NCBI RefSeq assembly: GCF_009829325.1
Contig: NZ_VUOS01000031.1
Coordinates: 33,405-97,404, forward strand
DNA length: 64,000 nt
Reading direction: 5' to 3'
Origin: Nocardia sp. CY41
Lineage (GTDB): Bacteria; Actinomycetota; Actinomycetes; Mycobacteriales; Mycobacteriaceae
Each line of letters starts with the position of its first letter. Position 1 is the stretch's first letter. Shown in pieces: positions 9,003 to 17,401 of the stretch. The notes under the pieces were generated by a model. The model made no database searches and was not told the origin of the DNA. It worked only from the letters and a program-made list of their open reading frames with translations. The translations under genes were made by a program, and so were the position numbers.

Positions 9003-10418
9003 TCAGGTTTCCTTCCTGGGCACGACAGGCAGCGGCACGGTGTCGGCTTCGGCGTGGTCGCGGCGGGCCAGGAACCGCATCCGCAGCAGATGCCAGGTGG
9101 CGACGGTGATTTCGGCCAGCAGCAGGCCGTAGACCAAGGTGTGCACCGAGCGGGTCCAGACGGTCAGCAGCAAAGCGCCGATGGCGACGAGAGTGCCGAG
9201 CAGCGCCCCGATCAGGACTCCGGTGGTGTCCTGGCGCACCGGCAGGATGGCCGTGGTGATGAACGAGGTGACCGTCGTGGCGGGCAGGATCAGCACCTCG
9301 ATCCGCAACAGACCGGTGGACGCGGCGAATTCGGTACCGAAGACCAGCCGGATCAGCAGGGGCGCGGCCAGCCAGATGCCCGCTGAAGCGAGCGCGGCGA
9401 CGGCGACGGTCACGGCCAGCGCCTGTGTGCTGTACCGCCAGAACCCGAGATGGTCGCCGCGTCGGGCCATACGTGGCAACAGTGCGAAGCCGATGGCGTC
9501 GAGCAGTGATTGGACCGCGCGCACCAGGCGGTCGCCGGCCGAGTACAAGCCCAGCGAGACGGCGTCGAGCACGGCCGAGTACAGCGTCGCCGCGCCCTGC
9601 CCGTAGCCGGTGACCAGCAACCGGGAGACGAACACCGGCACGCTGCGGCGCAGCACGACGCCGTAATAGCGGGGACGGGCCGGTGCCCCGTACCGGCGCC
9701 AGGCATCCCACCATGTCAGTGCCACCGTCGGCACCGAGGACAGCAATAGGCACAGCAAGGCGACGTGCGGGTTCGGCAATTGCGGAAGCAGGCCAACCAG
9801 CAACCCGAGGTAGCACAGCCGCCCGACGCTCTGATAGGCGGTGGAGGTGCCGAACCGCCCCTCACCGATCAGCAGCCAGTCCTCCGACAGGGACCAGAAG
9901 CCACCGACGAACAGGCCGAGCAGCACCATCTGCGCGGCTTCGGGCACGCGCACGGCAAAGGCTACGGCGAGCGCGACACCGAACAGCGTCGCCGTGGCGA
10001 GACGGATGGCCAGATAGTCGCCACGCAGCTGGTTCATCTCCCGCAACCGGGTGTCCCTGCGCGCGTTGATCTCCGGCACGCGGGCGGACAGGAACTGCGT
10101 GACGCCCAGATCCACGACGAGCGAGCCGATGAAGTAGGCCGACATGCCGATGGCGAGCAGGCCGAGGCCGTGGGCGCCGAGTACCCGGGCGATCAGCGGC
10201 ACGGTGACGACCGTGACGATGTACTGACCGTATCTGCCGAAACTCACCAGTGCGATATCGCCGAGTACCTCGAACCGGCTCGGCTTGCTGTGCGCGCCAC
10301 CACCGCCCGGCCCGCGAGCCCCGTCGGCGCGACGGTGCACCCCGCCGGGACGCCGGGGCAGTTCGACCCGAGGGAAGACGTCGGTGGTCAGCGTGGCGAG
10401 GTAATCGGGTTCGGTCAC
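9003..10418 (-). CDS. Wzx-like polysaccharide flippase (MOP superfamily)
   Basis: 471 aa integral membrane protein with 12-14 predicted helices. The region LGDIALVSFGRYGQYIVTV, followed by GLGLLAIGMSAYFIGSLVVD, matches the first helices of MOP-superfamily polysaccharide exporters. It should flip the undecaprenyl-linked repeat unit outward for the Wzy-like polymerase encoded two genes downstream. The N-terminal 50 or so residues are Arg/Pro-rich and cytosolic. The start is GTG at 10418, overlapping the preceding stop as GTGA. Confidence 0.85.
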   Translation of the reverse strand: MTEPDYLATLTTDVFPRVELPRRPGGVHRRADGARGPGGGGAHSKPSRFEVLGDIALVSFGRYGQYIVTVVTVPLIARVLGAHGLGLLAIGMSAYFIGSLVVDLGVTQFLSARVPEINARRDTRLREMNQLRGDYLAIRLATATLFGVALAVAFAVRVPEAAQMVLLGLFVGGFWSLSEDWLLIGEGRFGTSTAYQSVGRLCYLGLLVGLLPQLPNPHVALLCLLLSSVPTVALTWWDAWRRYGAPARPRYYGVVLRRSVPVFVSRLLVTGYGQGAATLYSAVLDAVSLGLYSAGDRLVRAVQSLLDAIGFALLPRMARRGDHLGFWRYSTQALAVTVAVAALASAGIWLAAPLLIRLVFGTEFAASTGLLRIEVLILPATTVTSFITTAILPVRQDTTGVLIGALLGTLVAIGALLLTVWTRSVHTLVYGLLLAEITVATWHLLRMRFLARRDHAEADTVPLPVVPRKET

Positions 10419-11545
10419 GGCGGCGCCACCTCGTCGAGGAAGCGGGTGACCACGCGTGCCGTGGTGCCGATGTCGAAGTCGCGGGCGCGGTCGGCGCCCG
10501 CGGCGGCGATCCGGGCGCGCGCGGCCGGATCGCCGAGCAGTTCGGTGAGAGCCGCGGTGAGCGCGGCTTCGTCACCGGCGGGCACCAGGCGGCCGGTACG
10601 CCCGTCGGCAATGATCTCGGCTGGGCCGCCGGGCACCGTCGCGATCACCGCGCAGCCTGCGGCCATGCCTTCCACAACCACCTGCCCGAACGGCTCGGGC
10701 AGCACCGAGCAGTGCACGAGCACGTCGGCCTCGGCGAGATACCGGTGGGGGTCGTCGACGTGACCGGTGAACGTCACGGCCAGGCCGAGTTCGTCCGCGA
10801 GTCGTTCCAGGTACTGCCGGAAGGGTTGTTCATCGAAGAACGTCCCGCCGACGAGGTACACCGCCGCGGGCCGGGTCGGCACCGCCGCCAAGGCACGCAG
10901 AAACACGTCCTGGCCTTTCCAGGGACTCAGCCGTCCCACGACGACCACGACCGCATCGGCGGCCGCGCGGGTGCGGGGAAGCGGCGGTGTGGCGGGCAGG
11001 GCGACGCCCGGGTACGCGACGACCACCGGGATGCGCGCGGGCAATGTCTCCCGGGTGCCCTGACTGTTGGCGAGCAGTCCCCGGCAGAACAGAGCGGCCA
11101 GCAGCCGGATAGTGGTGGCAGGGAGCAGGCCGAAGTAGTCCCGGGAGACTCGGTCGTGGACCTGCCAGACGAGGGGCACCCGGGCGCGGCGGGCCGCGAC
11201 CGCCCCCAGCACCAGCGCCTTGGTGCTCTCGGCGACCAGCACCCGGGCGCGCAAGTCGCGGACCGCACCCCCGACCGCCCAGCCCAGCCGCAGCAACGCG
11301 AGAAACCCGCTGATCAGCCGCAACGGGCCGGACCCGATGGTCATCGCCCGGCTGTCGAATCGGCCGGTCACGACACGGGTGTCGATCCCCGCGTCGCGGG
11401 CACGAGCCATCACCGGGCCGTCCTCGGTGCACACCAGCGCCACTTCGGCGCCATGCGCGCGCAGCGTGCGCAGCAGCCGCAGGGTGGCCAATTCAGCCCC
11501 GGACGGCGCGGCGGTGTGGCCGAGGAAGACCGCGGGCCCATTCAT
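10415..11545 (-). CDS. GT4-family glycosyltransferase
   Basis: 376 aa GT-B enzyme. The N-terminal half has HTAAPSGAELATLRLLRTL; the C-terminal half has VVVVGRLSPWKGQDVFLRAL and the E-x7-E signature EPFGQVVVE followed by GMAAGCAVIATVPGG. It is a typical cytoplasmic retaining glycosyltransferase of polysaccharide operons. ATG at 11545 overlaps the upstream stop (ATGA), and its own stop overlaps the flippase start (GTGA), so translation is probably coupled through the operon. Donor and linkage cannot be inferred. Confidence 0.87.
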   Translation of the reverse strand: MNGPAVFLGHTAAPSGAELATLRLLRTLRAHGAEVALVCTEDGPVMARARDAGIDTRVVTGRFDSRAMTIGSGPLRLISGFLALLRLGWAVGGAVRDLRARVLVAESTKALVLGAVAARRARVPLVWQVHDRVSRDYFGLLPATTIRLLAALFCRGLLANSQGTRETLPARIPVVVAYPGVALPATPPLPRTRAAADAVVVVVGRLSPWKGQDVFLRALAAVPTRPAAVYLVGGTFFDEQPFRQYLERLADELGLAVTFTGHVDDPHRYLAEADVLVHCSVLPEPFGQVVVEGMAAGCAVIATVPGGPAEIIADGRTGRLVPAGDEAALTAALTELLGDPAARARIAAAGADRARDFDIGTTARVVTRFLDEVAPP

Positions 11546-12645
11546 CCGAGCTCCCGATACAGCGCGGCGTGCCGCTGGGCGGCCGCATGCCAGCTGAAGG
11601 TCTCCGCGTGGGCGCGGCACTGCTGCGGCGTCGGCCGGCAGCCGAAGATCGCCGCGCTGATCCGAGCCGCGAGCGCGGCGGGGTCGCCGGGCGGCACGAT
11701 CAACGAGGGATCCAGGCCCCGCACGGCGTCGGGCAGACCGCCGCACCGAGTGACCACCGGCGCCCGGCCCGCGGCGAGCGACTCGAGGGCGATCAGGCCG
11801 AATCCCTCCAGGGCCACCGTCGGCACCACGGTCAGCGCGGCGGAGGTGTAGCGGGCGGCGAGTTCCTGGTCGGGAATCCGGCCGGTGAACTCGACGCTGC
11901 CGTCGAGCCCGCCCTCGATGGCTCCGCGCCGGAGATCCGCCTCGGCGCTGCCGGTTCCGACGATGACCAGACGAGCCTCCGGGTGCTCGGCGAGCACCCA
12001 GGGCCACGCGCGCAGCAACACATCGATGCCCATCCGGCGCTCCAGCCGCCGCACACACAGGACGACCGGCGGGGACGCGGGGACCGGGGCGGCTCGGAAC
12101 CGGGTGAGATCGACTCCGGGCGCGATCACCTCGACGCGATCGGACGGGATGCGGTAGTCGTCGCACAACACAGTGCGGAAGTGATCGGAAAGCACGACGA
12201 AACGATCCGCGCAAACGTAACGCAAACGTTCGATGAGGTATTTGGCGAAAGCTGCGGCGGGATGCTGTCCGTGCATTCGGCTCTCCGCCGCCCACGGACC
12301 GTGGAAATGCACGACCAGCGGTAGCCGTCGACCACGCCGGTCTCTGGCGGCCGGGCCGTAGAGGCAGAAGTGGCGATCCACGACGGTGCCGGGGTCCAAC
12401 GCATCGCGAGCGCAGAACGCGGTGCGGGCGCGGCGCAGTGTCGACCCGCCGACCGGCCCCCAGGACCGGGTACCGGCAACCGTCCGGTCGGGCGGGCCGA
12501 AGGCGGCGGCAGACAACGAAATCCCAGGAACGTCCAGCAATGCGCCGTGCAAATCCGTGAAGTATCGGCCCAGGCCGCCGGGCGCGGCGCCGAACCATTC
12601 CGATCCGGTCATGTGCACCCGCACCGCGTCGGAAGCGCTGATCAC
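11542..12645 (-). CDS. GT4-family glycosyltransferase, first gene of the minus-strand EPS operon
   Basis: 367 aa GT-B enzyme. Notable stretches are PLVVHFHGPWAAESR, IAPGVDLTRFR, VVLCVRRLERRMGIDVLL and the E-x7-E signature EGFGLIALESLAAGRAPVV. The start is GTG at 12645 with a G-rich Shine-Dalgarno-like GAGGGGG a few bases upstream. As the first gene after a 234-base divergent intergenic region it probably marks the operon promoter. It is followed by seven genes joined by overlaps or a 2-base gap. Confidence 0.86.
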   Translation of the reverse strand: MISASDAVRVHMTGSEWFGAAPGGLGRYFTDLHGALLDVPGISLSAAAFGPPDRTVAGTRSWGPVGGSTLRRARTAFCARDALDPGTVVDRHFCLYGPAARDRRGRRLPLVVHFHGPWAAESRMHGQHPAAAFAKYLIERLRYVCADRFVVLSDHFRTVLCDDYRIPSDRVEVIAPGVDLTRFRAAPVPASPPVVLCVRRLERRMGIDVLLRAWPWVLAEHPEARLVIVGTGSAEADLRRGAIEGGLDGSVEFTGRIPDQELAARYTSAALTVVPTVALEGFGLIALESLAAGRAPVVTRCGGLPDAVRGLDPSLIVPPGDPAALAARISAAIFGCRPTPQQCRAHAETFSWHAAAQRHAALYRELG

Positions 12646-12879
12646 GACCCGGCCCCCTCATCCCACATGCCACACCCGTGGAGTCATCGGCCGAACTCGT
12701 TTACGGCCGGGAAGTATAGGGCTGACCACCGGTTTCGCCCTTCTCACGCAGATGCGCGGTATCCGATATTCGGCACCGGTCGGCACGGGTCCGGATGCCG
12801 ACCCGGAGCGAAATATGGCATAGTTCGGGCAATTACGGGGCAATGTCCGATTGCGGTTCTGACAAAAAGGCGGCTGGCG
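12646..12879. promoter_or_regulatory. Divergent intergenic region of the EPS locus
   Basis: 234 bases between divergent glycosyltransferase genes, clearly less GC-rich than the flanks, for example around 12700-12720 and 12810-12870. It must hold the promoters of both the minus-strand EPS operon and the plus-strand GT2 gene. I could not place convincing -35/-10 pairs or an operator. Confidence 0.5.
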
Positions 12880-13698
12880 ATGCGGAAACTGTCGGTGTGC
12901 GTGCCGGCCTACAACGCGGAACGAACGCTCTCCGCGACCCTGGATTCGGTACTGGCCCAAGACCTCGATTTCGAAGTCGTGATCCTCGACAACGCGAGCA
13001 CCGACCGCACCGGCGACATCGCGCGGGCGCGGCGCGATCCGCGGGTGCGTGTCCTGCGCAACGATCGCGTACTGCCGATCGGCGCGAATTGGGACCGGGC
13101 GATCCGGGAATCCACCGGGGACCTCGTGAAGGTGGTCTGTGCCGACGACCTCCTGCGTCCCGGCACCCTCGCCGCGCAGTCGGCGGTGTTCGACGACGAC
13201 GCGATCGCGTTGTGCGCGGGCAGGTTCGACGTGATCGACGAGTCCGGCGACCTGCTCGAGACCGGGCTGGGGCTGCCGCAGCTGATCGGCAGGCACGGCA
13301 GCCGCCGGCTGGCCCGGGTGATCGTGCGTCGCGGGGCGGCCGACTTCGGCCCCACCGCGGCCGCCATGTTCCGGCGTGCCGACTACGACGCCGTCGGCGG
13401 ACTGCGCGGCGACCTCGTATTCCCGATGGATGTGGACCTGTTCGCCCGCGTCGGCAGCCGCGGCGCTTTCCTCGGGCTCGACGACATCGTGGCCGCCTGG
13501 CGGAACTCCTCGTTCAACCTGTGCAGTCGCACATCGACCCGCAGCAAGCTCACCGAGCAGCTGCGATTCCATCATCGGCTGGGCGCCGATCACCCGGAGC
13601 TCGTCGGTCCGGCCGACGTGCTGGCCGGTGACATGCGCCTGGTCCGGGCCTTGGGGACGCGGCTGCGGGTGCGCGCGCGGGCCGCGGTCGGTCGCTGA
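12880..13698 (+). CDS. GT2-family (GT-A) glycosyltransferase
   Basis: 272 aa inverting GT-A glycosyltransferase. LSVCVPAYNAERTLSATLDS at the N-terminus and VVILDNASTDRTGDIA are the hallmark of family 2; the metal-binding motif appears as VVCADDLLRPG (about residue 88). The start is ATG at 12880 with AAAAAGGCGG about 9 bases upstream. It faces the minus-strand EPS operon across the divergent region and probably belongs to the same repeat-unit assembly. Earlier in-frame starts were rejected because they run through the intergenic region. Confidence 0.88.
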   Translation: MRKLSVCVPAYNAERTLSATLDSVLAQDLDFEVVILDNASTDRTGDIARARRDPRVRVLRNDRVLPIGANWDRAIRESTGDLVKVVCADDLLRPGTLAAQSAVFDDDAIALCAGRFDVIDESGDLLETGLGLPQLIGRHGSRRLARVIVRRGAADFGPTAAAMFRRADYDAVGGLRGDLVFPMDVDLFARVGSRGAFLGLDDIVAAWRNSSFNLCSRTSTRSKLTEQLRFHHRLGADHPELVGPADVLAGDMRLVRALGTRLRVRARAAVGR

Positions 13699-13740
13699 AC
13701 AAGACCGCGGTTGCTGCTGTCCGGTAGTGGCCACCGCCGT

Positions 13741-14040
13741 TCACACCGTCGCGGCCGGACCGTCGACATCGCCGCTCGGCGACATCGGTTCGGCGCGGCG
13801 GCGCCCACGCACCGGTCCGATCGCTTCGATGCCGGCGGCGAGCACGAGACCGCCGGACCGGTCGGCCACGACCATCGGCGCCATGGCCGGTGCGACCGCG
13901 TCGGCCGGTGAATGCGGCTGTCGGCGCATCCGAGAGGTGGTGTTCATCGGTACTGCTGTCCTCGCTCGGGAATTGCCGGCCGGGTGCGGCGCGGGGAATG
14001 TGGTCGTCGGGGCGGAGTCACACGGTCGGGGGTCGGTCAT
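13741..14040 (-). CDS. Small hypothetical protein, coupled to the upstream methyltransferase-like gene
   Basis: 99 aa, unrecognised. The case for it being real: ATG at 14040 overlaps the TGA of the upstream gene (ATGA), a strong AGAAGGGGGAG lies just before it, and the third codon positions are GC-rich as in true genes here. The protein is rich in Pro, Arg and Ala with no signal peptide or recognisable domain. An internal Met (residue 32, ATG near 13947) with GAGGACAG upstream could give a 68 aa product. It fills an otherwise empty stretch between two EPS genes. It may also be a chance frame. Confidence 0.4.
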   Translation of the reverse strand: MTDPRPCDSAPTTTFPAPHPAGNSRARTAVPMNTTSRMRRQPHSPADAVAPAMAPMVVADRSGGLVLAAGIEAIGPVRGRRRAEPMSPSGDVDGPAATV

Positions 14041-15137
14041 TTACTCCCCCTTCTGGGTCCGCACGGATCGTCCACGAACCAGCGACCGTCGAGTTCTGGA
14101 AGTTCGGTCGACACTTCATCCAGTAGGTCGGGCAGCGTCAACAGCACCCGGTCGGGCGCTGCCGCGATCAGATCCTGCGGGCTGATGATCGGGATGTCGG
14201 TGCCGGGCATCCGGCGTCCCCGTTTGGCGGGTGCGGCGTCGGCGACTCCGGCGACAAGTCCCTGGTGCGCACCGGCCAGCGACAGCAGGGCAACCGCCCG
14301 GGACGCGGCGCCGTAGGCGTAGACGCGCTGTCCGGCCGCGGCCGCATCGATCAGCCAGTTCCGCAGCGCGCGCACATGGTCGTCCACGAACCGCTGGAGC
14401 CGATGCAGCGATTCCGGGGTGACGAGTTCGCGTTCGCGGGCCAGGATCTCGCGCACGGCGCGGTCCGGCTCGGTAGGGCTGCGCCGAGCTGCTACCAGCA
14501 CCGTCCCGCCGTAGAGGTCGAACTCCCACGCGGCGGTCACGCCCATGCCCGCGGCAGTGAGCGCCAGGCTCAGCGCATGCAGGGAGTAGTACGCGAAATG
14601 CCCGTGCCGCAACGCGTTCCACTGCCGTTGTGCCACGATGGCGGCCAGCGAGTGGAACTGCAGCAGGAGCAGCCCGTCCGGCGCGGTGGCCGCGGCTCGT
14701 GCGGCGAACGCGGCCCGCTGGTCGGGTTCGTGCATGATGCCGAAACAGTCCACGACCAGGTCCGCCCGCGCCGCGTCGGCTTCGGTGCAGCCACGCTCGG
14801 CCAGCACCGGCAGCCAGGAACCACCGTGCGGACTACCGAACTCGATGACCGTGTGCCCCCGCAGCAGGCCGGCCGCGTCGACCCGGGCAATCGCATCGGC
14901 CGCTTGATCGCGCAGGGCCCGCGGCTCCACGCCACGGGGTTCGGCAGCCACGGTGTCGTCTTCGGCGAGCTGCGCCAGCTCGCAGTGCGGGCACCGCACC
15001 ATCCGCAGCGGGTGCGTGGTCTCCGCCGGTGTCACCGGCAGGCCCGCGGGCGGGAAATCATCGGCTGCGGGCACCGTCCCGAGATCGAGGACGGTGTGCA
15101 GAACGGCGCCGGAGCAGGCGCGGCAGCGGGCGGTCAT
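14037..15137 (-). CDS. C-methyltransferase-like protein with altered active site
   Basis: 366 aa with the three-part layout of sugar C-methyltransferases (TylC3/TcaB9 type): a zinc-binding N-terminus (C5, C8, C49, C52), a middle SAM-type domain and a C-terminal Rossmann-like domain (VYAYGAASRAVALLSLAG). The SAM loop is unusual (VIEFGSPHGG instead of VE-ASNDG), and the catalytic YHEH tetrad of the family reads RHGH (177-180), losing Tyr and Glu; the Tyr/Ser-rich segment before the SAM domain is missing. It may be inactive, a partner of the intact paralogue at 18150-19433, or changed in reaction. It starts 14 bases from the divergent epimerase gene. Confidence 0.75.
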   Translation of the reverse strand: MTARCRACSGAVLHTVLDLGTVPAADDFPPAGLPVTPAETTHPLRMVRCPHCELAQLAEDDTVAAEPRGVEPRALRDQAADAIARVDAAGLLRGHTVIEFGSPHGGSWLPVLAERGCTEADAARADLVVDCFGIMHEPDQRAAFAARAAATAPDGLLLLQFHSLAAIVAQRQWNALRHGHFAYYSLHALSLALTAAGMGVTAAWEFDLYGGTVLVAARRSPTEPDRAVREILARERELVTPESLHRLQRFVDDHVRALRNWLIDAAAAGQRVYAYGAASRAVALLSLAGAHQGLVAGVADAAPAKRGRRMPGTDIPIISPQDLIAAAPDRVLLTLPDLLDEVSTELPELDGRWFVDDPCGPRRGSK

Positions 15138-15151
15138 GACACGATGTCGGT

Positions 15152-15715
15152 GTGCGTATCGAGCGGACCGACCTGGTCGACGTGGTGGTGCTGGTCCCAG
15201 CGCCCGTCCGGGACGACCGTGGCCTGTTCACCAGGACCTTCGATGCCGCGGAATTCGACTCCCATCTGGGAATTCCGGGGTTCTCGGCGGGGTTCGTGCA
15301 GGACTCGCAGTCCCGGTCGCACCGCGGGGTGGTGCGCGGCATGCACGGCCGGTCCGGGCGCGGGGAGGCCAAACTGGTGCGCTGCGCACACGGCGCGGTG
15401 CATGACGTGCTGGTCGACATCCGGCCGTCGTCGCCGACGTTCGGCCGGACGCAGGCGTTCCGGCTCGACGACGAGGAGTTCCGGCACCTGTATGTGCCAC
15501 CGGGCTTTCTGCACGGATTCCAAGCACTCACCGACACCGCAGATGTGTGCTATCGCATCGATCGGCCGCACGATCCTGCGGAGGATCTCAGCGTCGCCTT
15601 CGACGATCCGGACTTGGCGATCGCCTGGCCGCTGCCGGTGACGGCGGTGTCGGATCGCGACGCGAACGCCGGACGATGGAGCCATCTGCGGGCTATCCTG
15701 TCACCGGCGCGGTGA
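15152..15715 (+). CDS. dTDP-4-dehydrorhamnose 3,5-epimerase-like protein (RmlC family)
   Basis: 187 aa cupin of the RmlC family, acting on a 4-keto-6-deoxy nucleotide sugar. The catalytic His is H65 in VVRGMH, and KLVRCAHGAVHDVLVDIR, LYVPPGFLHGF and DPDLAIAWP are all typical. The usual catalytic Tyr in the EPY segment is replaced by His (RPHDPA, H140), so C5 epimerisation may be lost or altered. The GTG start at 15152 is divergent from the methyltransferase-like gene. Its last 23 bases overlap the 3' end of the convergent epimerase gene. Confidence 0.85.
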   Translation: MRIERTDLVDVVVLVPAPVRDDRGLFTRTFDAAEFDSHLGIPGFSAGFVQDSQSRSHRGVVRGMHGRSGRGEAKLVRCAHGAVHDVLVDIRPSSPTFGRTQAFRLDDEEFRHLYVPPGFLHGFQALTDTADVCYRIDRPHDPAEDLSVAFDDPDLAIAWPLPVTAVSDRDANAGRWSHLRAILSPAR

Positions 15716-16727
15716 CCGCACGCAGTCGCGGGTCCAGAGCGCCGGACGCTCGCAGCCGCTGCAGCCGCGCGAGCCGGGTGAATCGCTGGGAGAACGCCTC
15801 TTCGGTGAGGCCACGCTCGGTGTACTCACGGTAGAGTTCGGCGGCGCCGTCAGGCACCGACCACTGCGCCTCGAAACCGAGCACCGCGCGGGCGGCGGAG
15901 AAGTCGACCCGGTAGGAGCGGGGGTCGGCGCCGGTCTCCCCGGTGATCAGCAGTCGCGACCCCGGCACGGTGGCCACCACCGACTCGGCGATCTCGGCCA
16001 CGGTGAGATTGTTTCGCTCCGTGCCGATGTTGAACGCCCGGCCTGCGACGGCCGACGCCGGTGCGGTGAGGCAACGTTCGAAGGCCGCCGCGATGTCGCG
16101 GGCGTGGACCAGCGGCCGCCAGGGCGTGCCGTCGGAGAGCACCTTCACCGTACCGGTGAGGACGGCGTGTCCGACAAGGTTGTTGAGCACGATGTCAGCG
16201 CGCGGACGAGGGGAGAATCCGAACGCGGTGGCATTGCGCAGGAAGACGGGAACGAAGTCGTCGTCGGCCAGCGCCGCGACATCGTCTTCGACGCGCACCT
16301 TCGACTCGGCGTAGGGGGTGATCGGCCGCAGCGGCGCCGACTCGGTCACCAGTTCGTCTCCGGCGGCACCGTACACCGAGCAGGTGGAGGCGTACAGGAA
16401 CCGGGACACACCGGCTTCTTTCGCGAGCCGAGCCAGGCGCACCGAGGCGCGATGGTTTATCTCGTGGGTGACTTCCGGCGCGAGCGCGCCCAGCGGATCA
16501 TTGGACAGCGCGGCTAGATGGACGACCGCATCGATGCCGCGAAGGGCGTCGATCTGCACCGATCGCAGGTCGACGCGCAGGCCCTCCGGATCGCCGGCGA
16601 ACTCACCGAGCAGGCAGTCGGCGAACCAGCCGGTGTCGAGCCCGACGACCTCGTGCCCGGCGGCTTGGAGTATCGGGACCATGACGGTGCCCAGATATCC
16701 CTGATGCCCGGTGACCAGGACTCGCAT
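15693..16727 (-). CDS. NAD-dependent sugar epimerase/dehydratase (extended SDR)
   Basis: 344 aa extended short-chain dehydrogenase. MRVLVTGHQGYLG is the NAD-binding Gly motif, STCSVYG and YAESK supply the Ser/Thr-Tyr-Lys catalytic set, and RPLVHARDIAAAF is typical of nucleotide-sugar epimerases and 4,6-dehydratases. Its exact reaction (4-epimerase or 4,6-dehydratase) is open; the neighbouring RfbF-like enzyme would suit a CDP-sugar substrate. The start at 16727 is supported by AAAGGAG 8 bases upstream; an in-frame start further upstream overlaps the PIG-L gene. Confidence 0.86.
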   Translation of the reverse strand: MRVLVTGHQGYLGTVMVPILQAAGHEVVGLDTGWFADCLLGEFAGDPEGLRVDLRSVQIDALRGIDAVVHLAALSNDPLGALAPEVTHEINHRASVRLARLAKEAGVSRFLYASTCSVYGAAGDELVTESAPLRPITPYAESKVRVEDDVAALADDDFVPVFLRNATAFGFSPRPRADIVLNNLVGHAVLTGTVKVLSDGTPWRPLVHARDIAAAFERCLTAPASAVAGRAFNIGTERNNLTVAEIAESVVATVPGSRLLITGETGADPRSYRVDFSAARAVLGFEAQWSVPDGAAELYREYTERGLTEEAFSQRFTRLARLQRLRASGALDPRLRAVTAPVTG

Positions 16728-16732
16728 CGTTG

Positions 16733-17401
16733 TCACTCCTTTTCCCATGAGATCACGGCCTTGTCCACCACGAAGGCTTCGGCGTACTCGCTGCGGCACT
16801 GCACGCCGCGGATCCGCGCGGAGGCCAGGAACGCGGTTTCGTCGAACCAGTCGCGCCCGGTCTGCGATGGGTAATACCGGTGCAGCAGTCGCGATTTCCG
16901 CTGGACCAGTTCCGCGTCGACCGGGTGGAATACGGTCGGCGCCGGTGTGTCGACCTCCGCCTTGAGGATCTCGTAGCCGAGGATCAGGTGGTCGCGGAAC
17001 TCGGTCGGCACCAGCTTCGCGAGCGTGCGGTGATCCTGGTGCGCGTCGCCCGGTTGCGGGGCGAACACCAGGTCCGGTTCACCCGCACGGCGAAACTCCG
17101 CTACGGCCGTCTTGATCCGATCCCAGTGCGCCGGTGCGCGTCCGTCCGGGACGTCGAGCACCGTCACTTCCGGTGTCCGTCCCGAGCAGAAGGCGGTGAG
17201 CGCCGCCCGTTCTTCCCGCTCGCGCTCGGTGCCTGCGCCGGAAAGGACCAGAGCGCGCACCCGCATACCCGGATGGGCGCTGGTCAGCGACAGCAGTGTG
17301 GCTCCCATGCCGATCGGGATGTCATCGCAATGCGCGCCGAGCAGGGCGATCTCGGCGGGTCGCGGGGGAAGCAGAGCGATCACTGCTCCCACACCATCCA
17401 T
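16733..17401 (-). CDS. PIG-L / LmbE family deacetylase
   Basis: 222 aa. The family metal site A-H-x-D-D appears as GAHCDDIPIGMG (Cys instead of the usual Pro), and the second His motif is PGDAHQDHRTL. Family members remove acetyl groups from GlcNAc-type sugars with Zn. In a nucleotide-sugar block it may expose an amine on a precursor that the aminotransferase/GNAT genes later treat; this is inference. The gene overlaps the 3' end of the nucleotidyltransferase gene by 22 bases. A GTG four codons downstream is an alternative start. Confidence 0.85.
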   Translation of the reverse strand: MDGVGAVIALLPPRPAEIALLGAHCDDIPIGMGATLLSLTSAHPGMRVRALVLSGAGTEREREERAALTAFCSGRTPEVTVLDVPDGRAPAHWDRIKTAVAEFRRAGEPDLVFAPQPGDAHQDHRTLAKLVPTEFRDHLILGYEILKAEVDTPAPTVFHPVDAELVQRKSRLLHRYYPSQTGRDWFDETAFLASARIRGVQCRSEYAEAFVVDKAVISWEKE

